From assembly GCF_030547185.1 (NCBI RefSeq), contig NZ_JAUOQR010000003.1:62001-126000 (forward strand): a stretch of 64,000 nt of DNA, given 5' to 3'. The notes under the pieces were generated by a model, which saw only the letters and a program-made list of their open reading frames with translations, had not been told where the DNA came from and did not search any database. Below, one piece after another: positions 44,270-57,483 of the stretch. The position numbers were made by a program, and so were the translations under genes. Origin of the DNA: Neptuniibacter sp. 1_MG-2023 (GTDB lineage: Bacteria; Pseudomonadota; Gammaproteobacteria; Pseudomonadales; Balneatricaceae). Within the stretch, counting starts at the first letter, position 1. Each line of letters begins with the position of its first letter.

Positions 44270-46372
44270 GTGAAAATTTGGGTCCCCATGATGACTAAAG
44301 TACGTGTGTATACGAATCTCCGTTGGTTGAGCATAGCTTTGGTCAGTCTTTTATTGTCGGAGTGGGCGGCAGCAGACGTTTTAATGAAAAATGCTAACTT
44401 TGTAGCCCTGCCAGGAGGGAAAGTAGAAATTCGTTTTGACTTCGATTCTGCACCACCTTCTCCGCAAGCTTATATGATCAATCAACCCGCTCGTATAGTG
44501 ATGGATTTATGGGGTGTTGAAAGTGATTTAACAAGCCGTTCTCTGGATGTGAAAACAGGTCAAGTAGATGGTATTAGCTTTGCTCAGACGGAAGGTCGGT
44601 TAAGAATTGTTGCTAATCTTTATGAACCCTCAAGTTATAAGACCTTCTCAGAAGGTAATAGCTTGTTTGTCGTTGTTCAAAGTAATAACTCAGGGCTTCC
44701 TTCAACGTCAGAAACATCAGAAAATGTAGTATCGAAATCATCTGATTCTGGAAGTACTACAGCGTTTGTCGATGCCCGTTCTAAAGTACAAGGTATGGAC
44801 TTTGAACGAGTTGAAGGTGGTGTTGGTCGAGTCACCATTACCATGTCTGATGATAAGGCTGGTGTCGATATTCAGGAAGAGGGTAATAATGTTGTCGTTA
44901 ACTTGGTGGGCGCCGATCTGTCACGAGCGCTGGAGCAGCGGGTTGATGTACAAGATTTTGTGACGCCGGTTATGTTTATCGATTCGATGGCTAATGGTGG
45001 CAATACAAGTATTTTGATTAAACCAAGTGCCGAGCCTTATGAATATTTAGCTTATCAAACAGATAACCAATTGATTCTTGATTTTAAACCGTTAAGCCAA
45101 GCGGAAAAAGATGAAAGAACTAAAGAGTTATTTGAGTTTACCGGTGAGCAGATAGATCTTAATTTCCAAAATGTGGAGTTACGTTCTGTTCTGCAGATTA
45201 TTGCTGAAGTTGCCGAGTTGAACTTGGTGGTGAGCGATAGTGTTGGCGGTAATATCACTTTGCGCCTTAAAAATGTTCCTTGGGATCAAGCACTTGATAT
45301 TGTTTTGAAAACAGAGGGACTTGATCAGCGTACAGTAGGTAATGTATTGCTTATTGCACCTGCCGATGAGATTGCGCAGAGAGAAAAGGCAGAGCTGGAG
45401 AGTTCGCAGCAAGTTGAGCAGCTTGCACCCTTACGCACTGAATTTATACAAGTGGATTATCGCAAAGCATCTGAAATGATGGGTACGATTCAGGGGGCTA
45501 AGCTTGTTTCTGAGCGTGGTTTTATCATGGCTGATGATGAAACCAATGTTCTGATGGTGAGAGAAACATCCAATGCAATTCAAGAGATTCGTGAAACTTT
45601 GCATCGTTTTGATGTGGAAGTGGAGCAGGTCTTGATTGAAGCGCGCCTTGTTAATGCTACCTCAAATGTAACTAAAGACTTAGGTATTAAATGGGGATTC
45701 GGCTATAACGATGTGGATAACGGTAAAGGCTGGATTGTCAGCCAAGATCAGAGTTCTATCGATTTCTCTAGTACATCTCCAACCAGTGGTTTGAACGTGG
45801 ATCTGGGTGCTACAGCTACTAATGTTGGGCAGATAGCAATTGGTTTTGCGCCAGGTGCAAGTACACTGATCGGACTAGAGTTGAGTGCATTAGAAGCTGA
45901 TGGTAAAGCGGAGATTGTTTCTCAGCCTAAAATCCTAACGACTAATGGTAAGAAAGCTTTAATTCAGTCGGGTTCCGAGATTCCTTATCAGACAGTTGAG
46001 GATGGGGAAGTTAGTATTGAATTTAAAGATGTAGTGCTTAGTTTGGATGTGACGCCGCGTATTAATCCGGGTGATCGTATCGCAATGGAACTACTAATTA
46101 AACAAGATTCTATAGGTCAAGTTTTGGCCAATGGTGAGTTGAGTATTGATAATAATGAACTGCAGACAACAGTGGTTGTGCCTGATGGGCAAACGATTGT
46201 TCTTGGCGGTGTGTTTAAGCATGAAACGAGTGATAGTGTTAACAAGGTTCCATTACTTGGTGATCTGCCTATTATGGGCGCACTATTTAGGAATAAAGAG
46301 AGCACTTCTGAGAAAACAGAATTATTGATTTTTATTACACCGAAGTTGGTGCGTAATTCCTTATCTCAGTAG
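44270..46372 (+). CDS. pilQ: Type IV pilus secretin PilQ
   Basis: 700 residues. Signal peptide (about 20-36), two AMIN domains for peptidoglycan binding (about 40-135 and 165-270), a STN/N0 domain (about 295-365), N1 and the secretin channel (about 460-700). The secretin core has VPLLGDLPIMGALFR and ends with LLIFITPKLV. The start is GTG at 44270 with AAGGG upstream; two ATG codons at 44288 and 44291 are alternatives. It is the outer-membrane pore for the pilus. Confidence 0.96.
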   Translation: MKIWVPMMTKVRVYTNLRWLSIALVSLLLSEWAAADVLMKNANFVALPGGKVEIRFDFDSAPPSPQAYMINQPARIVMDLWGVESDLTSRSLDVKTGQVDGISFAQTEGRLRIVANLYEPSSYKTFSEGNSLFVVVQSNNSGLPSTSETSENVVSKSSDSGSTTAFVDARSKVQGMDFERVEGGVGRVTITMSDDKAGVDIQEEGNNVVVNLVGADLSRALEQRVDVQDFVTPVMFIDSMANGGNTSILIKPSAEPYEYLAYQTDNQLILDFKPLSQAEKDERTKELFEFTGEQIDLNFQNVELRSVLQIIAEVAELNLVVSDSVGGNITLRLKNVPWDQALDIVLKTEGLDQRTVGNVLLIAPADEIAQREKAELESSQQVEQLAPLRTEFIQVDYRKASEMMGTIQGAKLVSERGFIMADDETNVLMVRETSNAIQEIRETLHRFDVEVEQVLIEARLVNATSNVTKDLGIKWGFGYNDVDNGKGWIVSQDQSSIDFSSTSPTSGLNVDLGATATNVGQIAIGFAPGASTLIGLELSALEADGKAEIVSQPKILTTNGKKALIQSGSEIPYQTVEDGEVSIEFKDVVLSLDVTPRINPGDRIAMELLIKQDSIGQVLANGELSIDNNELQTTVVVPDGQTIVLGGVFKHETSDSVNKVPLLGDLPIMGALFRNKESTSEKTELLIFITPKLVRNSLSQ

Positions 46373-46378
46373 TTATGG

Positions 46379-46912
46379 TTGTGTGAATTGAATATATTTT
46401 TGATTGGGCCTATGGGTGCTGGGAAAAGCACCATAGGTCGTTTGTTATCCCAAGAATTAAAGCTTGAGTTTGTTGATTCTGATCGTGAGATTGAGAAACG
46501 AGCGGGTGCTGATATACCTTGGATCTTTGATGTCGAAGGCGAGTCGGGCTTTAGGGACAGAGAGGAGGGAGTGATTGAAGCGCTCTCTCTGCGTAAGGAT
46601 ATTGTTTTGTCTACGGGCGGGGGAGCTGTTCTAAGGCCTGAGAATAGAACAATGTTGCAAGCTAATGGTACCGTAGTGTACTTGGAAACATCGGTCGAAC
46701 AGCAGTTGGATCGAACGTCTAGGGATAAGAATCGTCCTTTGTTGCAGACGGAAAACCCACAAGCTGTTTTGGAAGAGTTAATGTCTATTCGGCATCCTTT
46801 ATATCTTGATACAGCCGATATTGTTGTAGTTACAGATAAACGTCATCCTAAAACAGTTGTTACAGAAATTATTAGGCAGTTAAAGGCCAAGTCTCCTCTC
46901 GAAGTAGAGTAA
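46379..46912 (+). CDS. aroK: Shikimate kinase AroK
   Basis: 177 residues. Phosphorylates shikimate with ATP in aromatic amino acid synthesis. P-loop GPMGAGKST (10-18), DSDREIEKR for shikimate, FRDREE, STGGGAV and the lid RPLLQTENP. The apparent start is TTG at 46379, which aligns with the E. coli start (NIFL follows after four residues); no ATG or GTG gives a usable start. The ribosome-binding site is poor, and pilQ ends 6 bp upstream, so translation may be coupled. Confidence 0.95.
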   Translation: MCELNIFLIGPMGAGKSTIGRLLSQELKLEFVDSDREIEKRAGADIPWIFDVEGESGFRDREEGVIEALSLRKDIVLSTGGGAVLRPENRTMLQANGTVVYLETSVEQQLDRTSRDKNRPLLQTENPQAVLEELMSIRHPLYLDTADIVVVTDKRHPKTVVTEIIRQLKAKSPLEVE

Positions 46913-46924
46913 TAAGTAGGTAGT

Positions 46925-48019
46925 ATGCAAACGTTGAAAGTAGACCTAGGGGAGCGTAGCTACCCTATTTTTATTGGCCAAGGGTTGTTAGATAAGGGCC
47001 TGATGGTGCCTTATATTTCTGGTAAACAAGTTTTAATTGTTACTAATGAAACTATAGCGCCTTTGTATCTTGAGCGACTTAAAGCGACTTTGAATAAAAA
47101 GTTTCAAGTTGATGAAGTGATATTGCCGGATGGAGAGCAGTATAAAAACTTAGAACAGATAAATAGTATTTTTACGGCCCTGCTTGATAAACGGCACAAT
47201 CGGACAACAACTTTGATTGCGTTAGGTGGTGGGGTGATTGGTGATATGACAGGGTTTGCTGCTGCATGCTATCAGCGAGGCGTTGATTTTATTCAGGTTC
47301 CCACAACGCTTTTGTCGCAAGTCGATTCTTCTGTTGGTGGTAAAACGGGCGTCAATCATCCCCAAGGGAAAAACATGATTGGTGCGTTTCATCAGCCTCA
47401 ATGTGTCGTTATAGATACAGATGTACTAAATACTCTGCCTGAGAAAGAGCTTTCCGCTGGAATGGCAGAAGTTATCAAATACGGTCTTATCTATGACGAA
47501 GCTTTTTTATGCTATTTGGAAGACCATATTGATGGTTTGATGGGATTGCAATCGGACCTTCTTGAGCAAGCAATATTACGTTCTTGTGAGATAAAGGCTG
47601 AAGTTGTTGCTCTGGATGAGCGAGAAGAGGGAATTCGCGCTTTACTTAATTTAGGCCATACCTTTGGGCATGCTATCGAGGCTGATCAAGGTTATGGTGA
47701 ATGGTTGCACGGTGAAGCAGTCGGTGCCGGTACTATGATGGCTGCTGATATGTCTTTCCGTTTAGGAAATATTTCAGCTACTGATGTGGCTCGAGTGAAG
47801 GCTATTTTGGAGGCGGCAAATCTTCCTTTATACCCACCTGAGGCAATGACGCCGGAACGTTTTGTGGAGCTTATGGGTGTCGATAAAAAAGTTATTGATG
47901 GCAGTATTCGCTTAGTGCTCCTAAAAGAAATCGGTAAGGCTGTAGTGACCTCCGATTTTTCTTCTTCCATTTTGTTGGAAACGTTAAGTGCTGGAAAAAA
48001 ATTAGCAACGTGTTGCTAG
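46925..48019 (+). CDS. aroB: 3-dehydroquinate synthase AroB
   Basis: 364 residues (E. coli 362). It closes the carbocycle of the shikimate pathway using NAD and a metal ion. Features: [10 protein letters not shown], the dinucleotide motif [37 protein letters not shown], and zinc ligands in [12 protein letters not shown] and [10 protein letters not shown]. It lies 12 bp after aroK, in the standard aroKB order. Confidence 0.97.
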   Translation: MQTLKVDLGERSYPIFIGQGLLDKGLMVPYISGKQVLIVTNETIAPLYLERLKATLNKKFQVDEVILPDGEQYKNLEQINSIFTALLDKRHNRTTTLIALGGGVIGDMTGFAAACYQRGVDFIQVPTTLLSQVDSSVGGKTGVNHPQGKNMIGAFHQPQCVVIDTDVLNTLPEKELSAGMAEVIKYGLIYDEAFLCYLEDHIDGLMGLQSDLLEQAILRSCEIKAEVVALDEREEGIRALLNLGHTFGHAIEADQGYGEWLHGEAVGAGTMMAADMSFRLGNISATDVARVKAILEAANLPLYPPEAMTPERFVELMGVDKKVIDGSIRLVLLKEIGKAVVTSDFSSSILLETLSAGKKLATCC

Positions 48020-48060
48020 TCTGAATTAGGCGCTAATGCCATGGGTTTCGAACGGGTAAA

Positions 48061-49623
48061 ATGAAGAAAAATATATATTTTGAGCCGTCCAGTCGTCTTC
48101 AATTATTAGATAAATTGAAGCATTTTATTCGTTTTTCTGACTTTCTTTTGCTTGTTTCAGGTGAGCATGGTGCTGGTAAGAGTACATTGCTTGCCCAGTT
48201 AAAGCCGAATGCAGAAGACAGTACCTTATATTATTGTTCTATTCGCCCCGAGGTTGAGTTAGGTGAGCAGCAACTACTAGCATTGTTAATGCAGCAATTT
48301 CCTTCGCATGAGCAAAGTGGAGCTAGCTTTGCTGATCAATTAAGTGCCTTTCATCTCCAATTAAAATCTATACAAGCTGCGGGTCAGAAATGCCTGATTA
48401 CTGTTGATGATGCAGAATATTTGTCAGAAGGGGCACTGGCGTTATTGTTGAATTTACATGCTGCTGATGCGCAAGTGTTGCTTGTATCGAATAATGATTT
48501 TGTAGATAAATTATTTACCAGCAGTGATGTTAAACACCTTGAGGGGCGAATTCATCATCTTAAGATAGAACGTATGACTGTTGCGGAAACAGCAGAATAT
48601 ATTGAATTATGTCACCCGGCTGTTTCGACTTTATCGGAAAAGAAAAAAAATGAACTAATTAAGTTATCGGAAGGGATGCCTGGAAGGGTAGAAACGTTAT
48701 TGGCTGGGGGCAAGGTATCCTTGTCTTCTCTGCCTGCTCAGCGATCATCCTTTCCGCTGCCTGCTTTGCATATGTTGGGCGTTGGAGTGCTTTTAATTGC
48801 TATTGTTGCTGTCTCCTTATGGCAGTTTTTGCCAGAAAGCACAGAAACTCCGTCTGAGGTAGTGACTGATGAGCGGGTTTCGGTTCCTCTTTCTCTTGCT
48901 GTTACAGCGTCAGTTGAAGGTGAAAAGGCTGATATAGTTTCTGTAGAACCTACTGCGGACGCTAGAGATGAGTTGATAGAGCAAGTACCTGCCGTTACTG
49001 ATACGCAAGTCGTTGAAGCGGATATTCCTATATCTGCTGTTAAAAGCGATCTAGCTCTCCGTTTACAACAGCAAGAAGAAAAACTTAATAATGAAAATGT
49101 GATTGTGGTAGAAGCAAAACCGTCTCCATCGGAGGTTAAGCCAACCCCGCTGGAAGAGGAGTTAAGAGCTGTAGTGAAGCAAAATAGTCCTTCTGCTAAA
49201 AATGCTACTGTTGCAGTGAAGGAGCAATCTCCTTCGCTATCTTCGGCACCAGAAAAGAAAACTGTGTCGGCTGTGCCCCCGAAGAAAGAGCTAGCGCCAC
49301 AAAATAAAGTGGCAGCTATTGCGCCCAGTGAGAACGTTCTTCTCTCTTGGGAATCATCTGGCTATACCTTGCAAATGACGGGAGCAAGATCAAAACAGAG
49401 CGCTTTGGAGTTTATTGCCGCCCAGTCTGATCCTAGCAAATTTCACCATTTTGAGACTATTTATAAGGGCTTGCCCTGGCATGTGGTTGTTTATGGGCAA
49501 TATCCTAACCGTGATATTGCTAATGCTGCTATCCGAAAACTACCTAAAACGCTGCAAAATGTGAAACCTTGGGCAAGAAGTGTACAAGGTGTTCAACTTG
49601 ATATAAGAAAGAAAAAATCCTAA
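48061..49623 (+). CDS. damX: DamX-like protein: AAA ATPase plus C-terminal SPOR domain
   Basis: 520 residues. A cytoplasmic ATPase of the ExeA/GspA type comes first: Walker A GEHGAGKST (34-42) and Walker B CLITVDDAEYL. One membrane helix lies at about 238-262. A long low-complexity periplasmic linker rich in Val, Glu and Pro follows, then a SPOR domain (about 435-515; YTLQMTGARSKQSALEFI ... WHVVVYGQYPN). DamX locates to the septum through SPOR and affects division in E. coli. E. coli DamX is shorter and its ATPase is more degenerate. Position after aroKB is conserved. Confidence 0.88.
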   Translation: MKKNIYFEPSSRLQLLDKLKHFIRFSDFLLLVSGEHGAGKSTLLAQLKPNAEDSTLYYCSIRPEVELGEQQLLALLMQQFPSHEQSGASFADQLSAFHLQLKSIQAAGQKCLITVDDAEYLSEGALALLLNLHAADAQVLLVSNNDFVDKLFTSSDVKHLEGRIHHLKIERMTVAETAEYIELCHPAVSTLSEKKKNELIKLSEGMPGRVETLLAGGKVSLSSLPAQRSSFPLPALHMLGVGVLLIAIVAVSLWQFLPESTETPSEVVTDERVSVPLSLAVTASVEGEKADIVSVEPTADARDELIEQVPAVTDTQVVEADIPISAVKSDLALRLQQQEEKLNNENVIVVEAKPSPSEVKPTPLEEELRAVVKQNSPSAKNATVAVKEQSPSLSSAPEKKTVSAVPPKKELAPQNKVAAIAPSENVLLSWESSGYTLQMTGARSKQSALEFIAAQSDPSKFHHFETIYKGLPWHVVVYGQYPNRDIANAAIRKLPKTLQNVKPWARSVQGVQLDIRKKKS

Positions 49624-49685
49624 TGAAACAATAAGATATACTTGGTTTTACACCTGTTTTTAGTGATTTAATCCTCCCTCGCTGC

Positions 49686-49724
49686 TGTTTGGAATTTGTT
49701 CCGAACAGACTTCGCGTGTAGAAT
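49686..49724 (+). promoter_or_regulatory. gltBD promoter with overlapping inverted repeat
   Basis: TTGTTC (49696-49701) and TAGAAT (49719-49724) are separated by 17 bp. An inverted repeat, TGTTTGGAA (49686-49694) with TTCCGAACA (49699-49707), matches at 8 of 9 positions and covers the -35 box, as a repressor site would. Confidence 0.5.
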
Positions 49725-49814
49725 AGCTGTCCCTTTTTGCTGACTGGCGTATATATTGCAGCAGAAAGATTATTAAGACATTGATTTCGAAGTATTTTTA
49801 AGTGGGAATGGCTT

Positions 49815-52800
49815 ATGAGCAAAGCTCTTTATTGCCCCGGTGAATTTAAAGATAACTGCGGTTTTGGCCTTATGGCACACATGCAGGGTCAAGCTAGTCA
49901 CGATTTGCTAGATAAAGCAATCGAAGCGCTTGCCTGCATGACGCACCGTGGGGGTATAGCTGCAGATGGTAAGACAGGTGACGGTTGTGGCCTGTTGATG
50001 CAGAAACCTGATAGCTTCTTGCGCACAGTCGCACAGGAAGAGTTAGGCACCGAACTAGGCGAATTTTATGCAGTGGGCATGGTGTTTTTACCGCGCGAAG
50101 CTGCCAAAGCAGAAGCTGCACGTGTTGCAGTTAATACTGCTATTACTAATGAAGGTCTAGGTGTTGCAGGTTGGCGAGTGGTGCCAACGGATGACTCATG
50201 CCTTGGCCCTATAGCAAAAGATACTCTTCCTCTTATCGAGCAGGTTTTTATTACTGCTGGAAGCAAGAGCGAAAGGGAGCTTGCTATTAGTTTGTTTATT
50301 GCTCGCCGTAAATCTGAAATTGCTATGGCGGCAGATGAAGATTTTTACATCTGTAGTTTCTCTGACAAAGTTATCTCCTATAAAGGATTAACTATGCCGG
50401 TGGATCTGCCTGTGTTTTATCAGGATCTAGCAGATCCTCGACTAGAAACAGCGGTATGTACTTATCATCAACGCTTTTCTACAAATACAGCACCTCGCTG
50501 GCCTTTGGCGCAGCCATTCCGATTCTTGGCACATAACGGTGAAATCAACACAGTTGAAGGTAACCGTAACTGGGCGAAGGCGCGTGCAAGTAAGTTTGCA
50601 ACCGATCTATTGCCTAACTTGGATGAGCTACAACCGATTGTAAATACGACCGGTTCAGATTCATCAAGTATGGATAATATGCTGGAATTCTTGTTGGTTG
50701 GCGGTATGGATATTTATCGTGCTGTACGCATGATAGTGCCGCCTGCGTGGCAGAATGTTGAAACAATGGATGCTGATTTACGAGCGTTCTATGATTTCAA
50801 CTCTATGCATATGGAACCTTGGGATGGCCCTGCCGGCATGGTAATGACCGATGGTCGCTTTGCCGTCTGTATGTTGGACCGTAATGGTTTACGTCCATCT
50901 CGTTGGGTAATGACTAAGCAAGGTTACATCTGTACAGCATCAGAAATAGGTGTGTTCAGCTATAAGCCTGAAGATATTGTGGCTCAAGGTCGTGTAGGAC
51001 CAGGCCAAATTCTGGCGATTGATACGGCAACTGGCGATGTTTTACATACGCAAGACGTAGATAACCGTCTGAAAGCTGCGAAACCCTATAAAACTTGGTT
51101 GAAAGAGAATGCGCTACGTCTAGAGCAGACGATGAACTTAGATGAAGAGTCTAAATCATTTGTAGAGATGTCTGCAGATGAAGTGAAGACTCACATGAAA
51201 ATGTTCCAAGTGACATTTGAAGAGCGTGAACAGATTTTGCGCCCATTGGGCGAAAGCGGAATGGAAGCGATAGGTTCTATGGGTGACGACAAGCCGATGG
51301 CTGTACTGTCCCATAGAGTACGCTCTGTCTATGATTATTTCCGTCAACAGTTTGCTCAAGTAACCAATCCACCGATCGACCCTCTTCGTGAAGCGATTGT
51401 TATGTCTCTAGAGACATGTATTGGTGCTGAGCGAAACGTATTTGAAGAAACGCCAGAACATGCACATCGTGTAATTTTAACGACCCCTGTTTTGTCGGCC
51501 AGTAAATTTAATCGTTTGCGCGATAACAATGAGCCAGGCTTTGACGTTATTCAAATCGATCTGAATTATGATCCTGAGAAAATTTCTTTAAAAGAAGCGA
51601 TTGAAGGGATTGCAGATAAAGCGGAACAAAGTGTACGTGATGGTAAAGTTATTCTGATCCTCACGGATGCTAATATTACACGCGGTCTTTTGCCTGTTCA
51701 TGCTGCGTTAGCTACAGGCGCTGTACACCATCGTTTGGTCGACAAAGGTTTACGTTGCGACGCTAACCTTGTGATTGAAAGTGGTACAGTACGTGATCCG
51801 CATCATTTTGCTGTTTTGTTTGGCTTTGGTGCGACCGCTGTTTATCCGTACCTTGCGTATCGTGTGTTGAATGACTTGTGTTCTACTGGAGAGATTCAGA
51901 TGGAAACCCTGCATTCCCATGAAAATTACCGCAAAGGTATCAATAAAGGCTTAATGAAGATCCTTTCTAAGATGGGTATCTCAACGGTAGCATCTTACCG
52001 CGGTGCTCAGTTGTTTGAAGCGATTGGTTTAAGCTCGGAAATTGTTAGTTTATGTTTCAAAGGCGTAACAAGCCGTATTGAAGGTGCTCGTTTTGAGGAC
52101 TTCCAATTTGAGCAAGGCTTATTAGCTAAAGAAGCATGGACTGCGCGTAAGCCTATTCAGGCTGGCGGGTTGTTGAAGTATAAACATGATGGTGAGTATC
52201 ACGCATACAATCCTGATGTAGTTCGTACTATCCATGAAGCTGTTCAGACGGGTAATCCAGAAGCGTACCAGCGTTATGCTGAGCTAGTTAATAACCGTGG
52301 TTATGCAACTTTGCGTGATATGTTGGGGCTGCGTAAAGATGTGCAGTCTATCTCCATTGATGAAGTTGAGCCGATAGAGAATATCTTTAAACGCTTTGAC
52401 TCGGCAGCAATGTCTCTAGGTGCGCTATCCCCAGAAGCTCATGAAGCTTTAGCTGTTGCCATGAACGAATTAGGTGGCCGCTCTAACTCTGGTGAAGGTG
52501 GTGAAGATCCTGCTCGTCACGGCACCATGAAGCGCTCTAAAATTAAACAGGTTGCTTCAGGGCGTTTCGGCGTTACACCTGAGTATCTGTCGAATGCTGA
52601 AGTACTACAGATTAAAGTTGCTCAAGGTGCAAAACCGGGTGAAGGTGGACAATTACCAGGTGGTAAGGTCAACGATCTTATTGCTCGCCTACGTTTCTCC
52701 GTACCGGGTGTTACTCTAATTTCACCACCGCCTCATCACGATATTTATTCTATCGAAGATTTGGCTCAGTTGATTTTTGATCTGAAACAGGTGAATCCAG

Positions 52801-54266
52801 AAGCATTAGTTTCTGTGAAGCTAGTATCACGCCCAGGTGTTGGTACTATCGCATGCGGTGTAGCTAAAGCTTATGCCGATCTGATCACTATCTCTGGTTA
52901 TGACGGCGGTACAGCGGCATCTCCTATTACCTCTATCCATTATGCTGGTTCTCCTTGGGAGTTAGGTTTAGCGGATGCGCATCAATCGCTTCGTGGAAAC
53001 CAGCTGCGCGGTAAGATTCGTCTACAAACCGATGGTGGTCTTAAGACGGGTCTAGATGTAATTAAAGGTGCCATATTAGGTGCTGAAAGCTTTGGCTTTG
53101 GTACTATGCCGATGGTTGCTCTAGGTTGTAAATACCTTCGTATTTGTCATTTAAATAACTGTGCGACCGGTGTGGCAACCCAGAATGAAAAGCTACGTGA
53201 AGATTACTTCCGTGGCACCGTTGAAATGGTTAAAAACTTCTTTAGGTTTGTTGCAGAAGAAACCCGTCAACTTATGGCTCAACTTGGTGTTCGCACTATG
53301 GAAGAGCTTGTTGGTCGAGTGGATCTTTTGGAAACCTTGGAAGGTGATACGCCACGTCAGAAGAACTTAGATCTAAGTCCTATTTTGGCTTCAGCTGGCG
53401 ATGAGTTCCCGAACACTTGCCAAGTTGAGCGTAATGAGCCTTACGATACTGCCCAGTTGAATAATCAGATGATTGAGTTAACTCAGTCAGCTATCGATTT
53501 GAAACAAGGTGGTGAATGGACGCTAACGATTACCAACTGCGATCGCTCTGTCGGTGCTCGTACATCGGGTGCTATTGCTAAGAAACATGGCAATCTTGGT
53601 ATGTCTGATAAGCCAATGACCTTTAACTTTAAAGGACATGCGGGACAGTCTTTCGGTGTATGGAATGCCGGTGGCCAGAACTTGTACCTTGAAGGTGATG
53701 CTAACGATTATGTTGGTAAAGGTATGGCGGGCGGCAAGATTGTTATCCGCCCATTTGCTGAAGTGACCTTTAAATCAAATGAAACTGCCATTATGGGTAA
53801 CACCTGTTTATACGGTGCGACGGGCGGTAAATTATTTGCTGCAGGTCAAGCCGGTGAACGTTTTGGTGTTCGTAACTCTGGTGTTCATGCGGTTGTTGAA
53901 GGTGCGGGCGACCACTGTTGTGAATATATGACAGGCGGTTTAGTCACAGTTCTTGGTGCAACGGGGTATAACTTCGGTGCAGGTATGACTGGTGGTTTTG
54001 CGTATGTATTGGATGTCGATAATAACTTTGTGGATAAGTATAACCATGAGTTAGTTGAGATTCAGCGCATCCATACTGAAAGTATGGAAGCATATAAAAA
54101 TCATCTACGTTCAGTCATTATTGAATTTACCAAAGAAACTGGCAGTGCTTGGGGTCGAGAGATTGTTGATAATCTTGATGACTATATTGGTCGATTCTGG
54201 TTGGTTAAACCGAAAGCGGCTAGTTTAAATGATTTACTGACTAGTATTCGTACACGCCCAGAATAA
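49815..54266 (+). CDS. gltB: Glutamate synthase (NADPH) large subunit
   Basis: 1483 residues. Transfers the amide N of glutamine to 2-oxoglutarate. After a 14-residue propeptide, Cys15 (in DNCGFGL) becomes the N-terminal nucleophile of the glutaminase domain (about 15-430). A central domain follows, then the FMN-binding synthase domain (about 790-1190), whose 3Fe-4S cysteines are seen in [12 protein letters not shown]. The C-terminal beta-helix (about 1240-1480) has the repeating G-x-x-G pattern. Together with gltD it makes the NADPH enzyme. The promoter has an overlapping dyad, so it is probably regulated. Confidence 0.98.
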   Translation: MSKALYCPGEFKDNCGFGLMAHMQGQASHDLLDKAIEALACMTHRGGIAADGKTGDGCGLLMQKPDSFLRTVAQEELGTELGEFYAVGMVFLPREAAKAEAARVAVNTAITNEGLGVAGWRVVPTDDSCLGPIAKDTLPLIEQVFITAGSKSERELAISLFIARRKSEIAMAADEDFYICSFSDKVISYKGLTMPVDLPVFYQDLADPRLETAVCTYHQRFSTNTAPRWPLAQPFRFLAHNGEINTVEGNRNWAKARASKFATDLLPNLDELQPIVNTTGSDSSSMDNMLEFLLVGGMDIYRAVRMIVPPAWQNVETMDADLRAFYDFNSMHMEPWDGPAGMVMTDGRFAVCMLDRNGLRPSRWVMTKQGYICTASEIGVFSYKPEDIVAQGRVGPGQILAIDTATGDVLHTQDVDNRLKAAKPYKTWLKENALRLEQTMNLDEESKSFVEMSADEVKTHMKMFQVTFEEREQILRPLGESGMEAIGSMGDDKPMAVLSHRVRSVYDYFRQQFAQVTNPPIDPLREAIVMSLETCIGAERNVFEETPEHAHRVILTTPVLSASKFNRLRDNNEPGFDVIQIDLNYDPEKISLKEAIEGIADKAEQSVRDGKVILILTDANITRGLLPVHAALATGAVHHRLVDKGLRCDANLVIESGTVRDPHHFAVLFGFGATAVYPYLAYRVLNDLCSTGEIQMETLHSHENYRKGINKGLMKILSKMGISTVASYRGAQLFEAIGLSSEIVSLCFKGVTSRIEGARFEDFQFEQGLLAKEAWTARKPIQAGGLLKYKHDGEYHAYNPDVVRTIHEAVQTGNPEAYQRYAELVNNRGYATLRDMLGLRKDVQSISIDEVEPIENIFKRFDSAAMSLGALSPEAHEALAVAMNELGGRSNSGEGGEDPARHGTMKRSKIKQVASGRFGVTPEYLSNAEVLQIKVAQGAKPGEGGQLPGGKVNDLIARLRFSVPGVTLISPPPHHDIYSIEDLAQLIFDLKQVNPEALVSVKLVSRPGVGTIACGVAKAYADLITISGYDGGTAASPITSIHYAGSPWELGLADAHQSLRGNQLRGKIRLQTDGGLKTGLDVIKGAILGAESFGFGTMPMVALGCKYLRICHLNNCATGVATQNEKLREDYFRGTVEMVKNFFRFVAEETRQLMAQLGVRTMEELVGRVDLLETLEGDTPRQKNLDLSPILASAGDEFPNTCQVERNEPYDTAQLNNQMIELTQSAIDLKQGGEWTLTITNCDRSVGARTSGAIAKKHGNLGMSDKPMTFNFKGHAGQSFGVWNAGGQNLYLEGDANDYVGKGMAGGKIVIRPFAEVTFKSNETAIMGNTCLYGATGGKLFAAGQAGERFGVRNSGVHAVVEGAGDHCCEYMTGGLVTVLGATGYNFGAGMTGGFAYVLDVDNNFVDKYNHELVEIQRIHTESMEAYKNHLRSVIIEFTKETGSAWGREIVDNLDDYIGRFWLVKPKAASLNDLLTSIRTRPE

Positions 54267-54335
54267 GTGCTACGTACCATTTGGTATATGAAGAATAATC
54301 TGCAATCTCCTAATTTATTGGGAGGTTGCTTTTAA

Positions 54336-55769
<1,434 letters not shown>

Positions 55770-55786
55770 GCTTTTAGATTATCTTG

Positions 55787-55814
55787 AAAAAAGGCCGCAT
55801 TCGCGGCCTTTTTT
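55787..55814. terminator. Bidirectional terminator between gltD and a lipoprotein gene
   Basis: AAAAAAGGCCGC (55787-55798) pairs with GCGGCCTTTTTT (55803-55814) around ATTC. U-runs on both strands serve both convergent genes. Confidence 0.92.
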
Positions 55815-55815
55815 A

Positions 55816-56268
55816 TTACAAGTATTTATCAGCATTGACTATTTTTTGGTGAATAGACATTAAGAACTTATTAATAGCGACCTCTTCGCCTTCCGGTGTA
55901 TTAGGGTAAGAGCCGCGAATGAGTTCCCTATTCTCACGTAAGATAGATAGTTGGTAAGCGTCTTCCTCATTATCTGTATTGATTTTACTGATAATAATTA
56001 GCCCCTTATTTGATGGGCTAGCCTTATTGATAGTCTGTACATTATTGGCACCATACATTTTCAGACGATCTTTTAGCTTAAGGTTAAAGCTATTAACTTG
56101 TTGTTTCTGAGAGGTACTGGAGGTTGAAGTTGTTAACCAAACTATTTCGTGTGTGAAAACGGCCAAAGGTTGAGGTGTCAGCGGCAGCTCTTTTACTGAA
56201 TGGCTTTGGCAGCCAGTCAATATGCCTAAGAGCAGTAAAAAATAAAGTGGTGATTTAATCTGTATCAT
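55816..56268 (-). CDS. Predicted lipoprotein of unknown function
   Basis: 150 residues. Lipoprotein signal (hydrophobic 8-17) with LTGC near residue 20. The mature part is polar and Ser/Thr/Asn-rich, with a possible alpha-beta domain (LIIISKINTDNEEDAYQLSILRENRE). No family recognised. It is a single gene between the gltBD terminator and the divergent hemE gene. No evidence of transfer. Confidence 0.65.
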   Translation of the reverse strand: MIQIKSPLYFLLLLGILTGCQSHSVKELPLTPQPLAVFTHEIVWLTTSTSSTSQKQQVNSFNLKLKDRLKMYGANNVQTINKASPSNKGLIIISKINTDNEEDAYQLSILRENRELIRGSYPNTPEGEEVAINKFLMSIHQKIVNADKYL

Positions 56269-56367
56269 CAGTTATTAAAATTGTTTATACATTTGCAGGT
56301 AATTCCTGTCAGAAATCGTTAGAATATCGGCCAATTCGAATTTACAAGATATAAGTGGCTGACACAA

Positions 56368-57435
56368 ATGGCTGAACTCAAAAATGATCGTTTTTTACGT
56401 GCTCTTCTTAATGAACCTGTAGATGCAACACCAGTATGGATGATGCGTCAGGCGGGACGTTACCTCCCAGAATATAGAGAAACGCGTGCTAAAGCAGGTG
56501 ATTTCTTAAGCCTTTGCAAAAATAAAGAGCTTGCTTGTGAAGTAACTATTCAGCCATTAGAGCGTTATGATCTTGATGCCGCAATTCTTTTCTCTGACAT
56601 TTTAACGATCCCGGACGCAATGGGATTGGGACTTTACTTTGAAGTAGGTGAAGGTCCACGGTTTAAGAAAATCGTTCGTACAGAAAAAGATGTTGCAGAC
56701 CTACCGGTACCTGATGCTGCAACAGACCTTGATTATGTGATGAATGCAGTGAAAGAGATTCGTCGTGAGTTAAACGGGCGTGTTCCACTGATCGGCTTTT
56801 CTGGTAGCCCATGGACTTTAGCCACATACATGGTTGAAGGTGGTTCTAGTAAAGATTTTCGCCACGTTAAACAGATGATGTATGCAACACCTGAAGTTAT
56901 GCATGCTCTTTTGGATAAGTTAGCTCAATCTGTCACTGCATACTTGAATGAGCAGATTCGTTCTGGTGCGCAAGCCGTACAGATATTTGATACTTGGGGT
57001 GGCGCATTAAGTGGTCCTTGCTACCAAGAATTTTCGTTAAAGTACATGAAGCAGATTGTTGATGGTTTGATTCGTGAACATGATGGACGCAAAGTACCGG
57101 TTATTCTGTTTACTAAAAATGGTGGGCAGTGGCTTGAAGTAATGGCGGAAACCGGTGCGGATGCCTTAGGTTTGGATTGGACGACAGATATTGGCAATGC
57201 ACGCGCTCGAGTGGGCGATAAAGTTGCGCTGCAAGGAAATATGGATCCAAGTGTCTTATATGCACCGGCAAGCCGTATCGAGCAAGAGGTTGAATTTATT
57301 TTAGGCCAGTATGGTAATGGGTCTGGGCATGTATTTAACCTTGGCCATGGTATTCACCAGTTTGTTGACCCGACACAGCCAAAGGCGTTTGTTGATGCGG
57401 TGCATGAGTTAAGTGCTAAGTATCATCAATCATAA
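56368..57435 (+). CDS. hemE: Uroporphyrinogen decarboxylase
   Basis: 355 residues (E. coli 354). Decarboxylates uroporphyrinogen III to coproporphyrinogen III in heme synthesis. The start [37 protein letters not shown] holds the conserved substrate Arg residues, and [12 protein letters not shown] the catalytic Asp. FNLGHGI is the C-terminal signature. No strong ribosome-binding site is visible. It follows gltBD in other gammaproteobacteria as well. Confidence 0.97.
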   Translation: MAELKNDRFLRALLNEPVDATPVWMMRQAGRYLPEYRETRAKAGDFLSLCKNKELACEVTIQPLERYDLDAAILFSDILTIPDAMGLGLYFEVGEGPRFKKIVRTEKDVADLPVPDAATDLDYVMNAVKEIRRELNGRVPLIGFSGSPWTLATYMVEGGSSKDFRHVKQMMYATPEVMHALLDKLAQSVTAYLNEQIRSGAQAVQIFDTWGGALSGPCYQEFSLKYMKQIVDGLIREHDGRKVPVILFTKNGGQWLEVMAETGADALGLDWTTDIGNARARVGDKVALQGNMDPSVLYAPASRIEQEVEFILGQYGNGSGHVFNLGHGIHQFVDPTQPKAFVDAVHELSAKYHQS

Positions 57436-57445
57436 TGAACATTTT

Positions 57446-57467
57446 AAAAGGGCTGCGGCCCTTTTTT
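57446..57467 (+). terminator. Rho-independent terminator of hemE
   Basis: AAAAGGGC (57446-57453) pairs with GCCCTTTT (57458-57465) around TGCG, followed by more T. It is 10 bp after the hemE stop and 17 bp before the next gene. Confidence 0.75.
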
Positions 57468-57483
57468 ATTATTAGATGTAGCG

